40,146 nt of DNA from positions 1-40,146 of the forward strand of contig PXBW01000347.1 in NCBI GenBank assembly GCA_003566775.1. Reading direction: 5' to 3'. Of the stretch, positions 25,026 through 33,589 are shown piece after piece. Position 1 is the first letter of the stretch, and each line of letters begins with the position of its first letter. Under the pieces are notes generated by a model. That model ran no database searches and was not told where the DNA came from. It worked only from the letters and a program-made list of their open reading frames with translations. The position numbers and the translations under genes were made by a program. This stretch comes from a candidate division WS1 bacterium (GTDB lineage: Bacteria > Armatimonadota > Zipacnadia > Zipacnadales > UBA5352).

Positions 25026-26027
25026 ATGTCGATTTCAGATCACGCACGAGAGTTGCACCAGCGCGCCATCATCATCGATGGCCACAACGACACCCTGATT
25101 CTCCACCAATCCCGGGGGCAGAGCCTCGACCTGACACAGCGCGACGAGAACTACCACCTTGATATCCCCCGCGCTCTCGAGGGAGGCTTGACCTGCAGTT
25201 TCTTTATGGTCGGTGACACCGATCATAAGCAGGCCATGGTGCTGATCGACGGCGCGCACAGGCTCGCCGAGGAGCATCCCGATCAGGTAATCTTGGCAAC
25301 CTGCGCGGCGGAGATAGAGAGGGCCGCGGCGGAGGAGAAGTTCGCAATCGTCGCTCAGCTTGAGGGATGCACCTTCGCCGATGGGGAGATCGCGACGATC
25401 CGCAACGCTTACCGCCTCGGCGTCAGAGTGGTCGGCCTGACACACGGCGAGGGCGGAGCGGGAACCACGCAGCAGGAGAACAGCATCTTCGACTTCGCCA
25501 CCCCCGAGGAGCGGGAGCAGGCCCGTCACCGTCCCGGATTGACTGAGTTTGGCCGGGAGGTGGTGAGTGAGTGCAATCGTCTCGGGATGCTGGTTGATCT
25601 CGCGCACTCCTCCGACGCGGCGTTCTATGACGCGGTGGAGCTATCTGAGGATCCGATCGTGTTCTCCCACGGGGGAGTCTTCGAAGAGTGTCCACACTGG
25701 CGCGGACTCACCGAGGATCAACTCCGCCTGCTCGGAGAGAACGGAGGCGTGATCGGCATGGCCTTCGTCCCACATTTCATCGACCGCGAGAATCCGAGCA
25801 TCGAGCGTCTCGTGGACAGCATAGAACACATCATCGACCTCGCCGGGCCGGATCACGTCGGTCTCGGAGCGGACTTCGATGGGATATCGGTTCCCCCCAT
25901 CCCACCGAAAGCCGAGGACCTTCCGCTGGTCACTGAGGCCCTGGTGCAACGCGGCCTTGATGACGAAACGGTATTGAAGATTCTCGGCGGCAACTTCCTT
26001 CGCGTCATCCGGGAGGTAGTCGGATAG
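25026..26027 (+). CDS. Membrane dipeptidase-like enzyme (peptidase family M19)
   Basis: A 333-residue zinc dipeptidase of the renal dipeptidase family, an amidohydrolase-fold enzyme cleaving dipeptides, sometimes with D-residues. The first metal motif DGHND lies at residues 18-22, the bridging glutamate is likely in QLEGCTF, and later histidines occur in LVDLAHSSD and VFSHGGVF; the C-terminal Asp is in GLGADFDG. The usual GLTHN is GLTHGEG here. No signal peptide is visible, so a cytosolic role is likely. The ATG at 25026 has GAGAGGA 8 bases upstream. A 258-base gap without visible features separates it from the sulfatase, so co-transcription is uncertain. Confidence 0.9.
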   Translation: MSISDHARELHQRAIIIDGHNDTLILHQSRGQSLDLTQRDENYHLDIPRALEGGLTCSFFMVGDTDHKQAMVLIDGAHRLAEEHPDQVILATCAAEIERAAAEEKFAIVAQLEGCTFADGEIATIRNAYRLGVRVVGLTHGEGGAGTTQQENSIFDFATPEEREQARHRPGLTEFGREVVSECNRLGMLVDLAHSSDAAFYDAVELSEDPIVFSHGGVFEECPHWRGLTEDQLRLLGENGGVIGMAFVPHFIDRENPSIERLVDSIEHIIDLAGPDHVGLGADFDGISVPPIPPKAEDLPLVTEALVQRGLDDETVLKILGGNFLRVIREVVG

Positions 26028-26052
26028 GAGGGAGAGAGGTTCAGCCTCCCTC
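26028..26052 (+). terminator. Hairpin after the dipeptidase gene
   Basis: GAGGGAG and CTCCCTC form a 7-bp stem with an 11-base loop starting directly after the stop codon. No T-run follows, so it is a weak terminator candidate. The remaining 135 bases to the convergent M48 gene show nothing else. Confidence 0.35.
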
Positions 26053-26187
26053 GCTCAGCACATCCGCGCGTCTGATAACACGCACGCGCTGACGAATCCT
26101 GTCTGAACAGTACCGGGTGGGGTGGCGCAATCCATCCGATCGTGGAGCGCCTCTCCCGGAGTCGGACCATCTCTCTGCAGCCCTGTC

Positions 26188-26925
26188 TCAGGGATAGTAC
26201 CGGCCCTGATATTCGTTCTCCTCGATAAACTCGATCACGGCGTCGCGTCGGTCGGTGCTTCCGGGGTGGCTGTGAAACAGTATCTCAAAGTCGCTGGGAT
26301 CTCTGCCCTGCAATTCGCGGAATGTATCCAGTACCGGAATCGCTGCCGTTGGATCGTAACCCGCCTCTGCCGCGAAACGCACACCAAGCCGATCCGCCTC
26401 AAACTCATTGCTGCGGGAGTAAGCCTGTATCGACAGCCCCGCGACCGCCGTCGCGATGTCCCTCTCTGTCGCGCCCCCGAGCAACCACTGTATCAGAAGC
26501 TGCGCGCCCATAGCGCGCTCAACCCGCTGAATCGCATGCTGCTGCCGGACATGCGTAATCTCGTGACCACAGACCCACGCGACCCTGTCCTCATCCGCTT
26601 CCAGCGTGTCGATCAAACCATCATAAACGTAGATCGGGCCGCCGGGCAGAGCGAATGCGTTGTTAACATCTTCCCGCACAAGCACGAACTCGTACGGATA
26701 CTCCGGCGGCTGAGCAGCTTCCGCTACCCGATTGCCGATACGCGCCATCCACCTCGCTCTTTCGCTGGTACGATCTACCGGATTCCGACGTTCGAAATCC
26801 TCCGCCGCCTCTCTGCCGATCTGAATCTCCTGATCTCGACCTATCAGGAAGGTGCGCCCGCAACCCGCCAGCGATCCCATGGTAGTTAGCAACACGACCA
26901 GCGCGAGCAACCGCTTCGCGTTCAT
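26188..26925 (-). CDS. M48-family metalloprotease, lipoprotein
   Basis: A 245-residue zinc protease with a lipoprotein signal: basic start, hydrophobic stretch ALVVLLTTMGS, then the lipobox LAGC with Cys22 as lipid anchor. The zinc-binding HExxH is HEITH at residues 121-125, and the third ligand lies in NEFEAD near 173-178. This matches the BepA/LoiP-like, HtpX-unrelated periplasmic branch, which degrades or assists misfolded outer-membrane or envelope proteins. A lipid-anchored M48 protease suggests an envelope with a periplasm-like space. The ATG at 26925 has AAGGAGA about 9 bases upstream; the longer frame is the 5' leader. It follows the propeller kinase by 88 bases. Confidence 0.93.
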   Translation of the reverse strand: MNAKRLLALVVLLTTMGSLAGCGRTFLIGRDQEIQIGREAAEDFERRNPVDRTSERARWMARIGNRVAEAAQPPEYPYEFVLVREDVNNAFALPGGPIYVYDGLIDTLEADEDRVAWVCGHEITHVRQQHAIQRVERAMGAQLLIQWLLGGATERDIATAVAGLSIQAYSRSNEFEADRLGVRFAAEAGYDPTAAIPVLDTFRELQGRDPSDFEILFHSHPGSTDRRDAVIEFIEENEYQGRYYP

Positions 26926-27013
26926 CTTCGGTTCTCTCCTTCGACGACGGCAATGAACCCTCAACAGTATCTTCGGCCCCCAACTCAGCATTCCTGCCCC
27001 GGGTATTGCGCTC

Positions 27014-29293
27014 CTATCCGCGCGAGCGGAAGCAGTACACGCCTCCGTTGCTACTCCCCACGTAAACCGATCTCTGTGAGATGGCAGGCGACGAGGCGAT
27101 CTCAGCCCCGGCATCAAAATGCCATACGCAAACGCCGCTGTCGATCTCGAGCGCGTAGAGATTGCCGTCATGAGAACCGCAGTACACCGTCCCGCCGCTG
27201 ATCGCCGGAGAGGAGTTCACCCAGTCACCAGTCGCAAAGTGCCAGCGTCGCTTTCCGCTGCGCGCGTCGACTGCGTAGATACGACCATCCCGCGATCCGA
27301 AGATAATCCGGTCCTCAAACACCGCGGGCGAGCTGTGTATCTCGCCCGCAGTCTGAAACTCCCAGCGCTTCGCGCCTGTCTGCGCGTCAAGCGCGTACAT
27401 CCGCTGGTCGCACGATCCGACGTAGACAACACCGTCAACATAAGCCGGTGTCCCAAGCACCTCTCCGCCGGTCGCAAACTCCCAGTTAACCTCGCCGGTA
27501 TTCACGTCCAGTGAACGCACAAGATAATCGCTGGAACCGCAATACAGCGCGCCCTGCCAGACCGCCGATGACGAGAAGATCGACATCCCCGTTGGCATCT
27601 TCCAGATGACCCGTCGATCCTCCACGTCCAGCGCATAGATCGTCCCACCGGCATCGGCAAAGAAGAGTTGCGAACCGGTGACGGCCGGACTGGTCTCGAT
27701 CAGATCATCCGAGACAAATCCCCAGATGCGCTTCCCACTGCTCGCGTCAATACACAGCATCTGTCGATGTGCGCCCACGTACACCTTCTCCCCACGCACC
27801 ACCGCCACTCCCGAGTTGACCTCATAGTTTGTCGGATACTCCCAGAGCAACTCCCCACGCCTGGCGTTGAGAGCACAGATCCGACCGACACTGCCCGAAG
27901 CCTCGGTTCGCGCGCCGGCATACACCACGCCATTCGCGACACTGGGCGAGCTCAGCACCCACGAGCCGATCGTGACCTGCCAGCGACGCACCAACGGTGG
28001 AGCGACCACTTCCGGCGTGTAACCCGACCGGGTGATATTCCCCCGGAACATCGGCCAGTTGTACGAGGCCTGCTGCTCGTCTATCCTGCTGCGAACCAGC
28101 TCCAGCGCGATCTCGTCGAGCAGTTCGCGCGCCGCCGCATAATCAACGCGCATCGCTGTCGCCCGGCGCAGTAGATCAAGGGCGGAGCGAAGCTGGCCTT
28201 CTTCACGCAACGCAATTGCCCGGCGGTATAGACTCTGTGATTGTTCAAGCTCCTGAGGACTGGAAGGTTGCTTCTCTACCTCCGGTTCCTGCTCGGGTTC
28301 GGGCTCGCCGGACGGCACCGCCTCGGATGCCACCGGCACCATCGCTGCGGCGCAGACCGGACACGACGAATGTCGATGCGTGGTTCGGTAGCGACAGCTC
28401 TCACACTGCGTGATTTCCGCATCGCTCCACGCCTCCTCCACCTCCGGTCTGATCTCAACCAGCGCCTGGCGCAGGTGCGCGAAACTCTCGTAGCGATCCG
28501 CCCGCTTCTTCGCGATACAACGCAGTATCACGCCTTCAAGCTCCGCTGAGAGGTCCTCACGAATCTCCCGGGGCGCGCGAGGCGTGCTCTCAAGAATATT
28601 ATGTATCAGCCTGCCGACACTATCGCCCGACACCGGGTACTCGCCGGTCACAGTGCGGTAGAGCACCACGCCGAACGAGTATATGTCGGAGGTGCGATCC
28701 GCAGAGGCCGCATCGAGAAACTGCTCCGGCGGCATGAACACATACGTTCCGAGGCCGATTCCAGCATCAGTCAGGCGAGTCGAGGCGCCATACACCTTCG
28801 CCAGGCCGAAATCGGTAATCTTCACCCTCCCCCGGCGATCAATCATTATGTTCGCGGGCTTGAGATCGCGGTGGATGACCCCGCTGTCGTCCGGCCCGAC
28901 TTCGGCGTTATGCACGTAATCCATGCCCTCGCAAACCTGCAGTGCATAATCCACGATCTGGGGAGGAAAAAGCACGTTCTCACGCTCGATCAGATCATTG
29001 AGACTAACACCGTCCACATACTCCAGAAACAGGAACGGCTGGCCACGGATCTCACGGTAGATGATGGCTTCGACGATCTGCTCGTGGCGGCCGAGATTCA
29101 TCCATGTGCGCGCTTCCTGGGCGAAGCGGTCCACCGCGGTGCGGTCCTCCAGCATCTCCTCCTTGACCGTCTTCACCGCGAAACGCTTCTGCGAGAACTC
29201 GTCGAGCGCGATATACACCACGCTCATCCCGCCTCGATACTTCTCGAGGACCGTGTACTGATCATCGATCCTGTCCCTGACTTCGAGTTCCAC
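27014..29293 (-). CDS. Ser/Thr protein kinase with zinc ribbon and PQQ-type beta-propeller
   Basis: A 759-residue Hanks-type kinase fusion. The kinase domain (about 10-285) has a glycine loop YRGGMSVVY, the ATP lysine in FAVKTV (residue 41), catalytic HRDLKPAN at 141-148 and DFG at 161-163. Two CxxC-type pairs (CESC and CPVC, near 300-318) form a zinc ribbon. A Pro/Glu-rich linker and a TPR-like helix pair follow, then a C-terminal propeller (about 420-759) of repeated PQQ-like blades (SSPAV, VYVGS, ALD). There is no clear transmembrane helix. ATG at 29299 touches AGGAGG, so initiation is more likely at the GTG at 29293, which has 6 bases of spacing. The propeller probably senses a ligand or a partner protein. 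Confidence 0.93.
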   Translation of the reverse strand: MELEVRDRIDDQYTVLEKYRGGMSVVYIALDEFSQKRFAVKTVKEEMLEDRTAVDRFAQEARTWMNLGRHEQIVEAIIYREIRGQPFLFLEYVDGVSLNDLIERENVLFPPQIVDYALQVCEGMDYVHNAEVGPDDSGVIHRDLKPANIMIDRRGRVKITDFGLAKVYGASTRLTDAGIGLGTYVFMPPEQFLDAASADRTSDIYSFGVVLYRTVTGEYPVSGDSVGRLIHNILESTPRAPREIREDLSAELEGVILRCIAKKRADRYESFAHLRQALVEIRPEVEEAWSDAEITQCESCRYRTTHRHSSCPVCAAAMVPVASEAVPSGEPEPEQEPEVEKQPSSPQELEQSQSLYRRAIALREEGQLRSALDLLRRATAMRVDYAAARELLDEIALELVRSRIDEQQASYNWPMFRGNITRSGYTPEVVAPPLVRRWQVTIGSWVLSSPSVANGVVYAGARTEASGSVGRICALNARRGELLWEYPTNYEVNSGVAVVRGEKVYVGAHRQMLCIDASSGKRIWGFVSDDLIETSPAVTGSQLFFADAGGTIYALDVEDRRVIWKMPTGMSIFSSSAVWQGALYCGSSDYLVRSLDVNTGEVNWEFATGGEVLGTPAYVDGVVYVGSCDQRMYALDAQTGAKRWEFQTAGEIHSSPAVFEDRIIFGSRDGRIYAVDARSGKRRWHFATGDWVNSSPAISGGTVYCGSHDGNLYALEIDSGVCVWHFDAGAEIASSPAISQRSVYVGSSNGGVYCFRSRG

Positions 29294-29734
29294 GACCATC
29301 CTCCTGAAGAGGCTCGCCCTGTGGCAATACTATGCGCCTTCGAGCGCGCAGAATCCTTCAAACCGCGTGCTTCTCATGCGGCGAGCACTCACGTAAGTAC
29401 CGACTTCGCCCGCCGGAAACCCCCCGGCGGGTCCTGCCCTCCGTGACTGAGGAGGCGAACGGCTGACGCCAATCTCCCCTCGACCGCCCCTCCGATACGC
29501 GCAAGACCGCAATCCCCCACTTCACGGGCTGCTCGTCGCGCCATCGGTCGTAGCCCTCCCGCTCGATCGGGGCGGCACGAATGAGAAGGAGTTCTGCCTC
29601 TTCTCATGCAATAGGATAATACCGGCGAGCCCCGATGCAAATGCACTTGAGGCGGCGGAGGGGGTTTGCGTCAGGAGAAACCCACTTCCTCGAACCTGCT
29701 CACCGGCGATAGTCGCACCGAGATCTGTGGCGGT
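29294..29734. other. Gene-poor region with inverted repeats upstream of the kinase
   Basis: No convincing gene. It contains a hairpin-forming CCCGCCGG / CCGGCGGG repeat at 29409-29431 and an ATGAGAAG / CTTCTCAT inverted repeat near 29580-29608. These could belong to the kinase leader or to an unrecognised RNA. Short open frames here have compositions that do not look protein-like. Confidence 0.45.
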
Positions 29735-29974
29735 CTATTCTTCTGGTCTCGCCTTCTCGGCAGCCGGTCTGTCCGCTGTTTCACTGGACGGCGCCACCAC
29801 TGCGTCAAGTAGCTGCCGAATAGCAACCTTCCGCTCCACGAGAGCATTCTCCTCCTCAAAAATGGTTCATCCCCCCATATCAACCGTCTTCCGGATGCTG
29901 GCGGACATGCCGAGCACCTCACGTAGCCCGGTCGCGAGCGCTGTAGCTGAAATGTGTGGGGTTGCGGTTATCAT
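29735..29974 (-). pseudogene. Possible broken gene with one in-frame stop
   Basis: On the minus strand one reading frame runs from an ATG at 29974 for 35 codons to a TGA at 29867-29869, then continues in the same frame for 43 codons to a TAG. The second part (FEEENALVERKVAIRQLLDA, then an Ala/Glu/Pro-rich tail) has the composition of a helical soluble protein. The part before the TGA (LREVLGMSASIRKTVDMGG) also looks protein-like, but its first codons overlap the IS1380-type remnant in another frame. It may be the 3' end of a gene truncated by the insertion and then interrupted by a stop, or a short gene starting at a GTG inside the second half (AGGAGGAG lies upstream). No family recognised. 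Confidence 0.35.
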
Positions 29975-30137
29975 GGAGGCATGCAGCGATGCCCTCACTG
30001 AAGCCGATCCGGTGGTCGAACTCGGCCAGCGACACAATACCCGCGTCGGAGTTGATCCGACCGGCTTCAGAATCAGTGTGGATTCTTTTGTCGTGGTGGA
30101 AGGTGAAAGCCGCCCGCGCGACGCATTGTGTACTTAC
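29919..30137 (-). pseudogene. IS1380-type transposase, N-terminal fragment
   Basis: About 72 codons that match the N-terminus of IS1380-family transposases in style: INSDAGIVSLAEFDHRIGF corresponds to the family's typical 'SDAG...L.E.D.RLG' region, followed by ACLHDNRNPTHFSYS. The frame ends at a TGA after ARDRAT, where a full transposase would continue for several hundred residues. The start position, GTG in the copy at 40123, is GTA here, so the fragment cannot be initiated at the same place. The 75 bases upstream also align with the right-hand copy, including the region of its 5' hairpin. It is a decayed end of an insertion sequence. Confidence 0.7.
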
Positions 30138-30200
30138 GGCAGGGGCCTCCAAAGATGGCGCTATGGTCTACTACCACGCTATTTCGCGGCTCCCGCGAAA
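29919..30200 (-). mobile_element. Remnant of an IS1380-type insertion sequence (5' end)
   Basis: This minus-strand segment, from about 30196 to 30113, aligns with 40063-40146 on the plus strand: shared blocks include ACCATAGC, GGAGGC, CCTGCCGT and AGTACACAATGCG. It therefore preserves the 5' end of the same element, with point changes and loss of everything after about codon 72. The exact boundaries cannot be fixed from one copy. Confidence 0.65.
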
Positions 30201-30315
30201 GCCCTTTTTCTGACTGATGAACAATCAGAGTTGAACAGTTGGCGCTTCGACCGCGGCGGATGACCTGCGGTTCCATCAGGCGAGTTTGCGCCAGAAGGCG
30301 ACTGCGGGCAGGTCA

Positions 30316-30344
30316 TTGCAAGCATCACGGCGAAGTGGTATCTC
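30316..30344 (+). promoter_or_regulatory. Possible promoter for RNase J gene
   Basis: TTGCAA, 17 bases, TATCTC, ending 81 bases before the RNase J start codon. The -35 fits moderately and the -10 fits weakly, so this is only the best candidate in the 225 bases between the IS remnant and the gene. Confidence 0.25.
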
Positions 30345-30425
30345 GACCGGCCACTACATACGCGCAGATTTCGTGCGCGTTCCAGAAGATCGTTAATCAT
30401 CACCCTGAAGGAATTGAGGTCCGTC

Positions 30426-32111
30426 ATGGCACACGACGACACGCTACGCATAATCTCACTGGGCGGCATCGGGCATATCGGGAAGAACATGACTGCTCTG
30501 GAGCAGAACGGTGAGATACTGATCATCGACTGCGGCATCATGTTCCCGGATGAGGAACAACCCGGCATCGACGTCATCCTGCCCGACATGACTTACATCT
30601 ACGAGAACTACGAGCGCGTTCTAGGAGTACTGCTCACACACGGGCATGAGGACCATATCGGTGCCCTCCCCTATCTGCTTGAGCGGATGCCACTGAAGGT
30701 CTGGGGCACGAGACTGACGCTCGGTCTCGTGCAGGCGAAGTTCGAGGAGTTCGACATCGAGGAAGGCTCTGAGTTCACCGAGATCGAGCAGCATGAGCAA
30801 CTCGAGATCGGTTCATTCAAGATCGAGCCGATTCGAGTGAATCACTCGATCCCCGACGCGGTGGGCTTCGCAATTGAGACCAATCAGGGGATCCTGCTGC
30901 ATTCCGGTGACTTCAAGATCGATCAGACGCCGACCGAGGGCCTCCCAACGGACATCCATGCTTTCGCCCGATACGGTGCGGGTGAGGTGATCGCCCTGAT
31001 GGTTGACGTCACCAACGCAACGGAGCCGGGGTACTCCGGCTCCGAGCGTGTCGTGGAGGAGTCCCTCCGCCGGATCATCGAGGAGGCTCCCGGACGCGTA
31101 ATCTTGACCACGTTCGCATCGAACATCGGGCGGATGCAGAGCGCGGTGGATGCATCCGTGGACATGGGGCGCAAGGTCGCCATCATCGGCCGCAGCATGG
31201 AGCAGAATGTGCGGGTAGCGAGCAAGCTGGATCGATTCGAAATCCCCGACGGTGTCCGCGTCGATGTACGGGAGATCGACGACATTCCCGACCGGCGACT
31301 GACGATCCTCATAACCGGTAGCCAGGGTGAGCCTCTCTCTGCGCTCTCGCGCATCGCCCGCGGCTCTCATCGCGACATCTCCGTGCACAAGCAGGACACG
31401 GTCATAATGTCCGCGTCGGCGATCCCGGGCAATGAGGCGCTCATCTGGAAGACCATCAACGGCCTCGCCCGTCAGGGCGCCCACGTGCTCCATGGGGAGG
31501 GCGAGGTGCACGTCAGCGGACACGCCAAGAGCGAGGAGATAAAGCTGCTGATGAATCTCAGCAGGCCCCGGTACGCCATTCCCTTCCACGGCGAGTATCG
31601 GCACCTGCTGGGATTCTCGGATATCGCGCAGGACCTCGGCATGCGTGAGGAGGATGTCTTCATCCTCGAGCCTGGCGGCGTCGTCGAGTTTACGGACGGC
31701 CGGGCGCGCAGGGCGGAGTCCGTACCGGGTGGCTCCCTCAACGTTGACGGTCTCGGCGTCGGCGACGTCGGCGACGTGGTCCTCGATGATCGGCGCAATC
31801 TCGCGCAGCAGGGTATCGTGCTTCCGGTGGTCGCGGTGCGCAGGGATTCCTGTGAGATGGTCGCGGAACCCGAGATATACTCGCGCGGCTTCGTGTACGT
31901 GCAGGAATCCGAGGAACTGCTCGAGTCGATCCGCCAGGAAGCGAAGCAGACTGCACTCGACTTACAGAACCGCGGAATTGATGATCCTGAGCAGCTTTAC
32001 GAGCAGCTTCGCAGCCGCATCGGGGGATATGTCGAACGGCTCACTGGACGGAGGCCACTGATACTGCCAGTTATCATTCCGGTCGATGGTAACTGTTCGA
32101 CAGAAAAATAG
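30426..32111 (+). CDS. rnj: Ribonuclease J
   Basis: A beta-CASP family ribonuclease with 5'-3' exo- and endonuclease activity in mRNA turnover and rRNA maturation. The 561-residue protein starts with LGGIGHIGKNM, carries the zinc-binding THGHEDHIGA at residues 71-80 (HGHEDH at 72-77), the further ligand region HSGDFKID, and beta-CASP motifs including TTFASN, TGSQGEP, SASAIPGNE and HVSGHA. The C-terminal domain is present. The ATG at 30426 has GAGGT 5 bases upstream. RNase J in place of an RNase E gene fits Terrabacteria-like and many other lineages. It stands alone on its strand, with a strong hairpin after it. Confidence 0.96.
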   Translation: MAHDDTLRIISLGGIGHIGKNMTALEQNGEILIIDCGIMFPDEEQPGIDVILPDMTYIYENYERVLGVLLTHGHEDHIGALPYLLERMPLKVWGTRLTLGLVQAKFEEFDIEEGSEFTEIEQHEQLEIGSFKIEPIRVNHSIPDAVGFAIETNQGILLHSGDFKIDQTPTEGLPTDIHAFARYGAGEVIALMVDVTNATEPGYSGSERVVEESLRRIIEEAPGRVILTTFASNIGRMQSAVDASVDMGRKVAIIGRSMEQNVRVASKLDRFEIPDGVRVDVREIDDIPDRRLTILITGSQGEPLSALSRIARGSHRDISVHKQDTVIMSASAIPGNEALIWKTINGLARQGAHVLHGEGEVHVSGHAKSEEIKLLMNLSRPRYAIPFHGEYRHLLGFSDIAQDLGMREEDVFILEPGGVVEFTDGRARRAESVPGGSLNVDGLGVGDVGDVVLDDRRNLAQQGIVLPVVAVRRDSCEMVAEPEIYSRGFVYVQESEELLESIRQEAKQTALDLQNRGIDDPEQLYEQLRSRIGGYVERLTGRRPLILPVIIPVDGNCSTEK

Positions 32112-32134
32112 CACCTTCGGTTGGGAAGTAGTGA

Positions 32135-32161
32135 GGCCGGCTGCGATCGGCGCAGCCGGCC
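32135..32161 (+). terminator. Hairpin between convergent RNase J and CBM9-like genes
   Basis: A perfect 11-bp GC-rich stem, GGCCGGCTGCG with CGCAGCCGGCC, around a 5-base loop. It starts 23 bases after the RNase J stop and 52 bases beyond the end of the convergent gene. No T-run on either side; probably a bidirectional terminator of the U-poor type. Confidence 0.5.
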
Positions 32162-32213
32162 ATTGCGCATAATCATCGAGAAACCGGTTCAGCATACGTC
32201 CGCTGTACCTGGC

Positions 32214-33428
32214 CTATCCCTCAGACGCAAGTTCCGCGAACCGCTGCTCCATCAGAATCGCGTCCTGACTGAGCGATCGGACGCGATCCAACAGCACCAC
32301 CACCGCCTCCAGCGTGAGTCCTGATCTCTGCCGGTGCTGACTGTCGAGATACCGCCATCGCGCGACAAGCATGTCGAGTTGTGACGCACCTTCGAACGGA
32401 CGGCGCTCTTCGGACATCATGACGTAGGCCACGTAGGCGCCGGCAATGTCTGAGAGCGCCTCATCAATTGCCGCACCAAGCGCGGGCAGTTCAAATCCCA
32501 TCTGCGGGGTACGAAACGCGGTGGTCGCCTGCTCACCTCTGATCGTTTGCGCGGATACCTGCAGCGAGCACCTTCCGCCACGCGGAACCGTGTAGGGTAC
32601 CTGCAGAGTGCGCGTCTCCCCTCCGGCGATAGTGAGTGTGCTCACCTCAAAGGAGTGTGCTCGACGCGTTGGCCCGCTGACGCGCGCATTCACCTTCAAC
32701 ATCTGCTCATGGTCGGCCAGATTGCGCACGCGCGAGCCAACAGTGTTGCTACCGTACCAGGGGTCCCCTATCGATTCGAGTTCCAGTGTGATCGGTGGCT
32801 GCTCGAACCTGATTCTACCGGCCGCGGCACCTCCCGACATGGAGCTGCGCTCGCGGTCGCGCGGAGCATTGCGGCGCAGGTTGAAGCCCCAGACGTCGCC
32901 TGATCGCGGCGGTCCGTCGGCGCCGAACTCATACGCCATCTCCACTACCCACGCATCCTCCTCGACCTGCGTCCGTGACCTCCACGGGACAGTCGGGGCC
33001 ATTCTGCCGTCGATCGCGCTGTACTCCGTGCCGGCCGCATTGACGGATAGCTCTACCACGCTCGTCCCGTCAAGGTTGCGATCGATGAAGAGCGTGATGG
33101 CGTCATCTTCGGCCACCTGATCCTCGCCTGTGGTTGCAAGGGTTCGGGCGCCTGCGGGATCACGGTCATGCATTCTGGCGGTGAGGTACAGTGCACGGTC
33201 ATCAAACCCCACCCTGACGGTGGTGGGCTGTCGTGGCATGCCGCCTCTATCCCTGACCAGCGGCGGCAGCGTAGCCGCGCGCGCCCACTCACCCTCTTCC
33301 GGCTGGCCGTCAATGGTTGGGGGCGCCTCCAGACGAGGACAGGTGACGACAGCGGGACTCTGCGAGGCCGCGCAGAGTTCCGCTGTGACGATGATGAGCA
33401 CGATCGTCATGGCCGTTCGTACACGCAT
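32214..33428 (-). CDS. Secreted protein with CBM9-like domain
   Basis: A 404-residue exported protein. A signal peptide is clear (MRVRTAMTIVLIIVTAELCA). The mature part starts with a carbohydrate-binding-family-9-like domain (about 30-205): PPTIDGQPEEGEWARA, TTVRVGFDDRALYL, DDAITLFIDRNLDG and WGFNLRRN are the usual landmarks. A second beta-rich region (about 215-310) and a C-terminal helical region follow. Such domains bind sugars or occur as adaptors in outer-surface proteins; no catalytic module is seen. The ATG at 33428 has GGGAGG 9 bases upstream. It is 161 bases downstream of the composite acetyltransferase-like gene, with a convergent RNase J gene beyond. Confidence 0.8.
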   Translation of the reverse strand: MRVRTAMTIVLIIVTAELCAASQSPAVVTCPRLEAPPTIDGQPEEGEWARAATLPPLVRDRGGMPRQPTTVRVGFDDRALYLTARMHDRDPAGARTLATTGEDQVAEDDAITLFIDRNLDGTSVVELSVNAAGTEYSAIDGRMAPTVPWRSRTQVEEDAWVVEMAYEFGADGPPRSGDVWGFNLRRNAPRDRERSSMSGGAAAGRIRFEQPPITLELESIGDPWYGSNTVGSRVRNLADHEQMLKVNARVSGPTRRAHSFEVSTLTIAGGETRTLQVPYTVPRGGRCSLQVSAQTIRGEQATTAFRTPQMGFELPALGAAIDEALSDIAGAYVAYVMMSEERRPFEGASQLDMLVARWRYLDSQHRQRSGLTLEAVVVLLDRVRSLSQDAILMEQRFAELASEG

Positions 33429-33589
33429 GAAAGACTGCCTCCCTTGCGCCACAAGGACTGTTGTCGGCTTTTCGCCGTGCAAGGATGACTACCTTCTTGC
33501 TCGGGGCCCGCGATGACCGACCTTTGCCTCGTGCGTTGCCGGTCATCACCCGCCCTGAGGTCGAAGCGGCGGCGGCTCTTACTCTCGCC

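Noticed and set aside
29727-30263. Plus-strand open frame of 178 codons in the gene-poor region.
   Set aside because: It is antisense to the IS1380-type fragment and the broken frame, has no ribosome site, and its Ser/Ala-rich start is not protein-like.
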